Positions 31,271-37,812 of a stretch of 37,812 nt of DNA are shown here, one piece after another. A model generated the notes under the pieces. The model did not search any database and was not told the origin of the DNA. It worked only from the letters and a program-made list of their open reading frames with translations. The stretch's first letter is position 1. Each line of letters starts with the position of its first letter. The translations under genes were made by a program, and so were the position numbers. Source of the stretch: Pseudoflavonifractor sp. (lineage in GTDB: Bacteria > Bacteroidota > Bacteroidia > Bacteroidales > Muribaculaceae); assembly GCA_023667145.1 (NCBI GenBank), contig JAMPAQ010000006.1:1-37812 (forward strand), given 5' to 3'.

Positions 31271-33520
31271 ATGGAGTGTCGTCTGCGTCTGCTGGCGTTA
31301 GTGGCTCTCGCGTGTGCTGTGTCGATGGTGTCGGTCGCTGCCGACGGGCGGTCGGTGCGCGACACTGTGGCCATGGGTGAGGTGACGGTGACCGCCATCA
31401 AGCTCAATCCTGATGTCAGGATGCAGCCTATGGCATCGACAGTGGTCGGTGCCGGGGAGATTGAGCGCCTTAACATAGTGACTATGAAGGGTGTCAGCGA
31501 ATTGGCTCCCAACTTCTATATCCCCGATTATGGTTCCCGGATGACATCGTCAATCTACATGCGCGGCATCGGGGCGCGTATCGACCAGCCTGTCGTCGGA
31601 CTAAACGTAGACAATGTCCCGTTTCTCAACAAGGACAACTATGACTTTGACATAGCCGACATCGAGCGGATAGAGGTGTTGCGCGGCCCGCAGAGTACGT
31701 TATACGGGCGTAACACCATGGGTGGTCTCATCAACATATACACCATGTCGCCGTTGCGCTATCAGGGCATCAGGGGTATGTTGCAATACGGCTCGGCCAA
31801 TACCGTGAGGGCATCGGTCTCGGGATATTTCAAGCCGACATCGGCACTCGGTATGTCGTTGTCGGCATATTTTACCCATAGCGACGGATTTTTCACTAAC
31901 CTCTATAATGGTCAGAAAACCGACAAGGAAAATCAGGGCTCGTTGAGGTGGAAGACGCAATGGCGTGCCGCCCATAACGTCACACTTGAGAATATACTCG
32001 GTGTACAGCTGTCGCGTCAGGGCGGCTATCCATACGAGTATGTCGGGACAGGCGAGATAAACTATAACGATACATGTTTCTATCGCCGTACGGGTGTTAC
32101 CGATGGTCTTACGGTCAAATGGAATCTCGGTAAGGTTTCATTGTCGAGCATATCGAGTTTCCAGTATATCGACGACAACATGACGCTCGACCAGGACTTC
32201 TTGCCTGTGTCATACTTCACCCTCACGCAGAAACGCCGGGAGTGGGCGCTCACTCAGGATTTTGTTGGGCGAGGGCGTGCTGGGTGCTATTCGTGGCTCG
32301 GTGGTGTATTCGGGTTTTACAAGCATACTCGTATGCAAGCCCCGGTGACGTTCAAGGACTATGGCATAGACAAGCTGATACTCGACCATGTCAATGAGTA
32401 TAATCCCGACTATCCTATTAGATGGAACGAGGATAGCTTCTTGCTTGGCAGTGACTTCACGTCACCCGTTTGGGGTATCGCTGCTTATCATCAGAGTACG
32501 GTCGAACTCGGACGATGGACCCTCACAGCGGGATTGAGGCTCGACTACGAACATTCAGGACTGGACTACCGCAGTGACTGTAATACGTCGTACACGGTGG
32601 AGCATCTGCTTGATGACGGGTCGCGTGAGTTCTACTCGGTGCGTGATGTCGCGATACATGACAGGGGTAGTCTCGGCAAGGGATTCCTGCAGCTGTTGCC
32701 CAAGGTCACCGCTACCTACCGTCTGCCGATGGCGAAGCCATCGACCGTGTATGCCTTAGTCGCAAAGGGATATAAGGCCGGTGGATTCAATACTCAGATG
32801 TTCAGTGATGTCTTGCAGCAGAGATTGATGAGCTTCATGGGCATCTCGGCCGGATATGATGTCGATGAGGTCACCGGCTATCGGCCCGAGGTGAGCTGGA
32901 ACTACGAGATCGGGACTCACGTCACGTGGGCCGGAGGCCGGGTGATGACTGACCTCGCACTGTTCTACATAGATTGTCGCGACCAACAGCTGACGGTGTT
33001 TCCCGATGGCAACACAACAGGCCGCATAATGACAAATGCCGGTAAGACACGCAGTTTTGGCGGCGAACTTGCCGTGAGGTTCGTGCCGACTGAGCGTTGG
33101 GAGGCCAATCTCTCATACGGATACACCAACGCACGCTTTGTCGAATTTAATAACGGAAAGGCCGATTACAGCGGCAAGCGCATACCATATGCACCTGAGA
33201 ACACGCTGTTTGTCGGCGTGTCTTACACCCAGCCGGTCAGGTTGAGGTGGCTCGACGACATTCGGTTCAACCTCAACATGCGCGGCATAGGCAGCATAGC
33301 GTGGGACGAGGCTAATACCATCGTGCAGCCGTTCTACCTTCTGCCGTCGGTATCTGTGATGTTCAGGCACGACAGATATTCGCTCGATTTGTGGGCCGAA
33401 AATTTCTCGGACACAAAATATAATGTGTTTTATTTCGTCTCTATATCAAATGCTTTTCTTCAGCGAGGCAAGCCCCGTCAGGTAGGACTGACGTTGCGTC
33501 TCGATTTTGAGTCCAGATGA
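31271..33520 (+). CDS. TonB-dependent outer-membrane receptor
   Basis: The 749-residue protein has a signal peptide (MECRLRLLALVALACAVSMVSVAA), a TonB-box-like stretch (DTVAMGEVTVTA), a plug domain (MKGVSELAPNFYIPDYGS, SIYMRGIGARIDQP, IERIEVLRGPQSTLYGRNTMGGLINI) and a 22-strand barrel (for example GLRLDYEHSGLDY, PEVSWNYEIGTHVTW, LDLWAENFSDTKYNVFY). It lacks the carboxypeptidase-like N-terminal domain of SusC proteins and no SusD gene follows, so siderophore, cofactor or metal uptake is more likely than glycan uptake. The start is set by the signal peptide and promoter. A lipoprotein gene follows after 42 bases. Confidence 0.92.
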   Translation: MECRLRLLALVALACAVSMVSVAADGRSVRDTVAMGEVTVTAIKLNPDVRMQPMASTVVGAGEIERLNIVTMKGVSELAPNFYIPDYGSRMTSSIYMRGIGARIDQPVVGLNVDNVPFLNKDNYDFDIADIERIEVLRGPQSTLYGRNTMGGLINIYTMSPLRYQGIRGMLQYGSANTVRASVSGYFKPTSALGMSLSAYFTHSDGFFTNLYNGQKTDKENQGSLRWKTQWRAAHNVTLENILGVQLSRQGGYPYEYVGTGEINYNDTCFYRRTGVTDGLTVKWNLGKVSLSSISSFQYIDDNMTLDQDFLPVSYFTLTQKRREWALTQDFVGRGRAGCYSWLGGVFGFYKHTRMQAPVTFKDYGIDKLILDHVNEYNPDYPIRWNEDSFLLGSDFTSPVWGIAAYHQSTVELGRWTLTAGLRLDYEHSGLDYRSDCNTSYTVEHLLDDGSREFYSVRDVAIHDRGSLGKGFLQLLPKVTATYRLPMAKPSTVYALVAKGYKAGGFNTQMFSDVLQQRLMSFMGISAGYDVDEVTGYRPEVSWNYEIGTHVTWAGGRVMTDLALFYIDCRDQQLTVFPDGNTTGRIMTNAGKTRSFGGELAVRFVPTERWEANLSYGYTNARFVEFNNGKADYSGKRIPYAPENTLFVGVSYTQPVRLRWLDDIRFNLNMRGIGSIAWDEANTIVQPFYLLPSVSVMFRHDRYSLDLWAENFSDTKYNVFYFVSISNAFLQRGKPRQVGLTLRLDFESR

Positions 33521-33562
33521 TGCGCTAATTCAGAAAGATACAATAACCAATACTACGACAAT

Positions 33563-34486
33563 ATGATGAAAAAAACAATCATGACTATGATGGGTTGTCT
33601 GGGAGCCGTGTTGGCTCTCACCTCGTGTGGCGACGATGACAATAAGTCGGGCAACTACACGACGCTCACCTACACCAACTGCTTCAACTACTCACAAAAC
33701 CGTGTCACAGGCGAGGAGTGCCTGTCGGATGCCAACGTGGGCTATGTGATACGCTTTGATTTTGACGAGATGAAGGCTGACGTGCGCATTGCCGGCCTGC
33801 AACTCAATGACGACAAGGATGCCATGACGGTCGACCTCACAGGTATGCCCCTGCGTATGTCGGGCGGCTATTATACGGTCGATGTCTCAAATGTAGTCCC
33901 GGTTGTCAACGGGGCAACATCAGCCAAGTATGGCATAAGCAATTTCTCGCTGTCGTTCATCCAGTATATGGGTCGTCCCGGTGACAGTTCGGTGATACTT
34001 CAGGGACAGGAATGGGCTATCAATTACACTGTGACCGATGGCGGCACGTCATATAGCGTCAAGGCTATACCGACATCGTCATTATACTACGGGGAGACCA
34101 CTGTCAACTCAAACCTTACCCCGGAGCCGTATGTGACAAGCAACCCCTACTATATTATCAGATTCTCCCTTGACAAGGAGACAAAGACGGTCACTCCGAC
34201 GGTCGAGATGAAGGCTGCCAAGTTTGCCGCCGCGATGCCTGTGTCGATTGATATGGTTCTGAAGGGTGCTACCGTGGATTTCTCGAATGTGGCCGGTGGT
34301 TACAGCCTGACTGCGGCTACCATGATTCCCGAGGTTGGCAATGTACCCAACAACAAGTATGCCATCTCTGATTTCAATGCACGTTGCGTGATAGCACGTT
34401 CGGCCGACATCAAGTTTACCGTTGATGCCATGGGAACGGTGGTGTCAAAGTTGCGCTACGCCTCAGAAACAGCTCAGTCGCTGTAA
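33563..34486 (+). CDS. Lipoprotein of unknown function with two tandem homologous domains
   Basis: The 307-residue protein has a signal peptide with lipobox (LALTSCGDDD). Two similar halves follow. Near residues 61-130 the first reads YVIRFDFDE ... YTVDVSNVVPVV ... AKYGISNFSLSFI. Near 196-267 the second reads YYIIRFSLDK ... YSLTAATMIPEV ... NKYAISDFNARCVI. Each is followed by a short beta stretch (YTVTDGG..., FTVDAMG...). I do not recognise the family. It is 42 bases behind the TonB receptor and probably cotranscribed, so it may be a surface partner that helps bind the receptor's ligand. The ATG at 33566 is an alternative start. Confidence 0.75.
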   Translation: MMKKTIMTMMGCLGAVLALTSCGDDDNKSGNYTTLTYTNCFNYSQNRVTGEECLSDANVGYVIRFDFDEMKADVRIAGLQLNDDKDAMTVDLTGMPLRMSGGYYTVDVSNVVPVVNGATSAKYGISNFSLSFIQYMGRPGDSSVILQGQEWAINYTVTDGGTSYSVKAIPTSSLYYGETTVNSNLTPEPYVTSNPYYIIRFSLDKETKTVTPTVEMKAAKFAAAMPVSIDMVLKGATVDFSNVAGGYSLTAATMIPEVGNVPNNKYAISDFNARCVIARSADIKFTVDAMGTVVSKLRYASETAQSL

Positions 34487-34510
34487 CCCGCATCTGAGCC
34501 TGACCAATAA

Positions 34511-34555
34511 GCCGGCGGGGTCATGATAGCTATCACGACCCCGCCGGCGTCTTTT
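34511..34555. terminator. Strong bidirectional terminator
   Basis: A 12-bp GC-rich stem (34511-34522 with 34537-34548) is extended by six inner base pairs after one mismatch. On the plus strand it is followed by GTCTTTTA. It ends the receptor-lipoprotein transcript, and the small minus-strand gene at 34568-34762 also converges on it. Confidence 0.9.
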
Positions 34556-34567
34556 ATCCTTACGCTT

Positions 34568-34762
34568 CTAAAGACGTGTGCGTTTCTTGTGGCTTTGGTA
34601 TCCGCAGATGTGGCCACCGATAAATGCCAGCACGGCTATGGCCCCGAGTCCGGCGATAATCATGTGGTTGATGCGCTCGCGCCGTTCGCGCTTTGCGATT
34701 TTATGTTCGAGTTTCTCCAGCGTCTCTATCTCACGCTCGTCTTCGTTCTTGAAAAGTGCCAT
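34568..34762 (-). CDS. Small single-pass membrane protein
   Basis: The 64-residue frame encodes a charged, coiled-coil-like N-terminus (NEDEREIETLEKLEHKIAKRERRERI) followed by one membrane helix (MIIAGLGAIAVLAFIGGHICG) and a basic tail. No family is recognised. The gene is supported by its balanced composition, its fit between a shared terminator on its 3' side and a 238-base intergenic region on its 5' side, and the absence of an overlapping gene. No consensus promoter was found for it. Confidence 0.55.
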   Translation of the reverse strand: MALFKNEDEREIETLEKLEHKIAKRERRERINHMIIAGLGAIAVLAFIGGHICGYQSHKKRTRL

Positions 34763-35000
34763 ATCGTATGTCGTTTTTATGTTTTCCGTTATAACGCGGC
34801 CTATGGCGGCTTGGTTGGCGTGGTGGCAGTCTTTAACATCTGTTTGTGGTTGACGGACTGCATGAATGTTAAAACAGGTTGATTAATGTAACTAAAGAGA
34901 TATTGAGGTTGTTTACACATCGGAGAGGGTAGGTGCGTGCAGCGAGGGCGCATGACAATCTTCAGAAAAAACGGGTAAAGACACATAACCAAAATCGTAT
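34763..35000. other. Intergenic region upstream of the C10 protease gene
   Basis: These 238 bases separate the divergent small membrane-protein and protease genes. I see no open frame of note, no TAnnTTTG box with a proper -33 partner and no strong hairpin. Confidence 0.4.
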
Positions 35001-37490
35001 ATGAAGAAAATATTTACATTAGTCATTTTATCGGCATTGTGCGCTACGGTCGCCAAGGCCAGGCAGCTGTCGCCTGAGGAAGCGTTGGGAGCGGTCATGC
35101 GAACTCCCTCGGCAACACGTATGCTGAAGTCACGTCCGGGAGAGATTGACCGTGCGCGTCTCGTGTATACATCAGAGACGGCTGGACGCAAGTTGCTGTA
35201 TGTGTTTGACCGTGGCGTGTCGGGAGGGTATCTTGTTGTGTCGGCTGACGATGTGGCCCGTCCGTTGTTGGGTTATGCCGATTCCGGGACGTTCAATCCC
35301 GACTCGATGCCCTCGGCGATGGAGTGGTGGCTGCGTGGCTACGCCGATGAGATAGGGTATATGATCGCGCATGATGCCTCACCATCGACTCAGACTTCAA
35401 CTGGCGGAGCTGACACGCGTCAGTCGGTAAGCCCGATTGTCAAGACTGAATGGAATCAGGATGCACCTTTCAACGACCTGTGCCCGGTGCTTGACGGCGA
35501 CGAGCGGGCTGTGACCGGCTGCGTCGCGACTGCCATGGCTCAGGTCATGAAAGTGCATCAGTGGCCGGTGACAGGTGTGGGCAGCAACAGCTACTCATTT
35601 ACTTATGGCTCCACATCCCACGATGTGTCGGTTGACTTTGGCTCCACGACATATCAATGGGATGAGATGCTTGATGTCTATGATGACACCTCTTCTGCCT
35701 CTGCCTGCGAGGCGGTGGCAACCCTCATGTACAGCTGCGGGGCTGCGGTCGATATGCACTATTCCTTCGCTAAGGATGGTGGCAGCGGCGCTGCATCGCT
35801 GATGGCGGCAGTTGGTCTGGTCAAGTTTTTTAATTATGACAAGGGCGTGAGGTATCTGTCGCGTGAGAACTATGACCTCGACACGTGGTGCGACATGCTC
35901 TATGATGAGGTGTCGGCGGGACGGCCAGTGCTTTATGGTGGCCGCAGTGACGAGGGTGGTCATGAGTTTGTCTGTGACGGATACAGTTCCGACGGCTACT
36001 TCCATATCAATTGGGGTTGGGGCGGCGTGAGCAATGGCTACTTCCTCATATCGGCCCTTGATCCCGGTTCGCAGGGAATCGGGGGTTCAGGTTCGGGCTA
36101 TAACGCCGACCAGGATATGATTGTGGGTATACAGCCGCCTGTAACGGGTTCGGTCGTAGTGCCGCAGATGGTGTTGTCGGGCGATTTTCTGACCCCCTAT
36201 CAGCAATGTACCATCGGGGATGGCGCGGAGGTGGAGTTCTTGAGTCAGAACGGCACTTTCTACAGCACAACCGTAGAACCGATCTCGGCGACTCTCGGTG
36301 TCAAGCTGACACGCGAGGATGGCTCGGTATCATATATCGGCTCATCCTCGGTCATGACATTCGACCCCGGTTACGGTACTCATGGATACGTGTTGGCGGC
36401 AAGTGATTTCCCCATCGGCAGTTACCGGGTGACTCCGGCATTCAGTGTCGATGGTGTATGGCATGATGTCTCGACCGGTATCAGCTTTAACAATGGTTTT
36501 GATGCAACATGCGACGGCTCTACCATTACGTTTGCCGTGCCGACATCGCCCGTCGCCCTTACGGTCACGCAGTATAAACTCAATTCGCCGATATATCCCG
36601 ACAGCTATTGCTGCCTTGCCGCCGAGATTAAAAACAACGGCCCGGAGTTTTACGGTACGGTAGTGCCGGCGTTGGTGACAGGCAACACTATCGTTGCCGA
36701 GGGAACAGCCGATCCGCTGTCGCTCGCCGAGGGTGACAGCGTGGAGATGAGTTGGGTTACCAAATTCACCGGATCGCAGACTCTCACTGCCGGTGATTAT
36801 GACCTCGTGTTCCTTACCTCTGACGGATATACGGTCGGAGGCCCGTACTCGGTCACTGTCGATAGCGTTCCGGCGGGTGATGCTGCCGTCACGCTGGTAT
36901 CTGTGGCGTTCGTCAACAATCCCGGGCGCGGTGGAAGTTCCGATGACCCCGCCATAGTGGGACTCTCAGACAATCTGTCAGTGCAGGTCGAGCTGAAGTG
37001 TACCGGGGGATATTGGGCCGATGTAGTCAAGGGTGCCATTGCCGACATGGATGGAGCGATTGTCGGCTATGTCGGCGACGAGTTTGTAGGATTGAAGTCG
37101 GGTGAGAGCCGGGTCATAACGCTTTCGGGCAGCATGTCCGCGTATGATGCGGGTCAGGAGTATATGTTTGTACCCTGGGCTGAACATTTCGGACAGTTGG
37201 GAGGTGTCACCTTTGTCAAACTTTCTGATACTACATTTGCTGACAGCATGGAACAGCCGGATGGTATAATGGTATATCCGAATCCTGCGGTGTCGGCGGT
37301 TACAGTATCGTCGCCTGACGAGATTAGCTCTATATCAGTCTACAATCTCACAGGTATCCCCGCGCTTACCGTTGGTGGGGAAGGTTGTGGCTCGGTCAGC
37401 GTATATGTAGATTCCCTTACCCCCGGGATGTATATAATGAGGATATCGACGGCCTCGGGTATCAGAGTGAGACATCTTGTCAAGCAATGA
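35001..37490 (+). CDS. Secreted C10-family cysteine protease (streptopain-type) with T9SS-like tail
   Basis: The 829-residue protein has a signal peptide (MKKIFTLVILSALCATVAKA), then a propeptide of the SpeB type (LVYTSETAGRKLLYVFDRG, GYLVVSADDVARPLLGYAD). In the peptidase domain the catalytic Cys 174 is in VTGCVATAMAQVMK and the His 321 in GGHEFVCDGY, with HINWGWGG at 335-342. Beta-sandwich domains follow (about 370-740). The last roughly 75 residues (IMVYPNPAVSAVTVSS, ISVYNLTGIP, PGMYIMRISTASGIRVRHLVKQ) form a type A T9SS sorting domain. C10 members include streptopain and Bacteroides and Porphyromonas proteases that cleave host proteins. Both catalytic residues are intact. The gene stands alone with its own terminator. 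Confidence 0.92.
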   Translation: MKKIFTLVILSALCATVAKARQLSPEEALGAVMRTPSATRMLKSRPGEIDRARLVYTSETAGRKLLYVFDRGVSGGYLVVSADDVARPLLGYADSGTFNPDSMPSAMEWWLRGYADEIGYMIAHDASPSTQTSTGGADTRQSVSPIVKTEWNQDAPFNDLCPVLDGDERAVTGCVATAMAQVMKVHQWPVTGVGSNSYSFTYGSTSHDVSVDFGSTTYQWDEMLDVYDDTSSASACEAVATLMYSCGAAVDMHYSFAKDGGSGAASLMAAVGLVKFFNYDKGVRYLSRENYDLDTWCDMLYDEVSAGRPVLYGGRSDEGGHEFVCDGYSSDGYFHINWGWGGVSNGYFLISALDPGSQGIGGSGSGYNADQDMIVGIQPPVTGSVVVPQMVLSGDFLTPYQQCTIGDGAEVEFLSQNGTFYSTTVEPISATLGVKLTREDGSVSYIGSSSVMTFDPGYGTHGYVLAASDFPIGSYRVTPAFSVDGVWHDVSTGISFNNGFDATCDGSTITFAVPTSPVALTVTQYKLNSPIYPDSYCCLAAEIKNNGPEFYGTVVPALVTGNTIVAEGTADPLSLAEGDSVEMSWVTKFTGSQTLTAGDYDLVFLTSDGYTVGGPYSVTVDSVPAGDAAVTLVSVAFVNNPGRGGSSDDPAIVGLSDNLSVQVELKCTGGYWADVVKGAIADMDGAIVGYVGDEFVGLKSGESRVITLSGSMSAYDAGQEYMFVPWAEHFGQLGGVTFVKLSDTTFADSMEQPDGIMVYPNPAVSAVTVSSPDEISSISVYNLTGIPALTVGGEGCGSVSVYVDSLTPGMYIMRISTASGIRVRHLVKQ

Positions 37491-37542
37491 TGCGCGAAAC
37501 GTGGCGTTACGGCGAGATTCCGATTGGCGACACGTGATTTCA

Positions 37543-37584
37543 AAAAAGGATGCGGCTCTGTGAGGAATGGGCCGCATCCTTTTT
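37543..37584 (+). terminator. Intrinsic terminator of the C10 protease gene
   Basis: AAAAAGGATGCGGC (37543-37556) pairs perfectly with GCCGCATCCTTTTT (37571-37584) around a 14-base loop, giving a strong stem ending in U. It lies 53 bases after the stop codon. Confidence 0.9.
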
Positions 37585-37696
37585 AATTTGCATTAATTGA
37601 TGCGTAATTTGTTGGTATATATGTGATTATATAGCGGATGACAGCTCGGGGTAAGAGGATTGGATAAAATTTTTTCAAAAAAATCATGCTAAACGC

Positions 37697-37726
37697 TTGT
37701 CGGTTCAAAAATAATGCCTACCTTTG
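37697..37726 (+). promoter_or_regulatory. Promoter of tRNA-Gly
   Basis: TTG (37697-37699), a 19-base spacer and TACCTTTG (37719-37726) match the Bacteroidetes consensus. The tRNA begins 32 bases after the -7 box. Confidence 0.8.
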
Positions 37727-37758
37727 CATCGCAATCGGGAAATGACTGATTGCCCAAC

Positions 37759-37812
37759 GCGAAAATAGCTCAGTTGGTAGAGCACAACCTTGCCAAGGTT
37801 GGGGTCGCGGGT
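37759..37812 (+). tRNA. tRNA-Gly (anticodon GCC), cut by the window end
   Basis: The gene begins GCGAAAATAGCTCAGTTGG (acceptor 5' strand and D arm). The anticodon stem CAACC/GGTTG encloses the loop TTGCCAA, giving anticodon GCC for GGC and GGU codons. The T arm and acceptor 3' strand lie beyond position 37812. A consensus promoter precedes it. Confidence 0.93.

Noticed and set aside
1..37812. CRISPR array or prophage
   Set aside because: No regularly spaced repeat-spacer pattern and no phage structural genes were seen on either strand.

Overview
The window looks like a chromosomal segment of a Bacteroidales bacterium, most likely of the Muribaculaceae type. The reasons are Bacteroidetes promoters (TAnnTTTG with an upstream TTTG or TTG about 19-21 bases away), no obvious Shine-Dalgarno sites, a fused MurF-alanine racemase, a DUF2027/Smr protein, a GSCFA protein, a PorE-like OmpA lipoprotein, a Bacteroidetes alpha-2-macroglobulin and two secreted proteins with type IX secretion (T9SS)-like C-terminal tails. 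The family assignment is inference; the phylum-level call is well supported.

Layout. Positions 1-1570 are a scarred junction: a gene end with terminator, a tRNA-Leu(CAG) with promoter and terminator, repeated GTGTCAAC motifs, the 3' part of an IS30-family transposase between two 27-bp direct copies of an element end, and a frameshifted fragment of a type I restriction methyltransferase (HsdM-like) that runs into the 3' end of tilS. Positions 1535-6371 are housekeeping genes: tilS, bioB, pheS-nth and rubrerythrin. Positions 6491-7577 encode two small membrane proteins (TRIC/UPF0126 and GtrA). Positions 7686-10601 are a tight operon with a stand-alone amino-acid adenylation domain, a GNAT acetyltransferase, an esterase-like hydrolase and an MmcQ/YjbR protein. 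No carrier-protein domain is visible. This is the best candidate here for an undescribed pathway.

Positions 10651-12546 (minus strand) hold an EFR1 flavodoxin-ferredoxin protein and a DUF2027/Smr protein. Positions 12648-19600 form a plus-strand envelope operon: M43-like metalloprotease lipoprotein, PorE-like OmpA lipoprotein, GSCFA protein and MurF-Alr. queA converges on it. Positions 20834-22711 hold a long leader with a terminator-like hairpin and a secreted protein with a sorting-type tail. Positions 22733-30170 (minus strand) are an ECF sigma factor, a membrane protein in anti-sigma position, a Spy-like periplasmic protein and a giant alpha-2-macroglobulin that lacks the thioester motif, which together suggest envelope-stress or defence functions. 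Positions 30299-34762 hold a ZIP metal transporter, a TonB-dependent receptor with a palindrome across its promoter, a duplicated-domain lipoprotein and a small membrane protein. Positions 35001-37490 encode a secreted C10 (streptopain-type) protease. The window ends inside a tRNA-Gly(GCC).

All calls come from reading the sequence and remembered family motifs. No database search or structure prediction was run. The mosaic at 500-1570 could be genuine decay or an assembly chimera.
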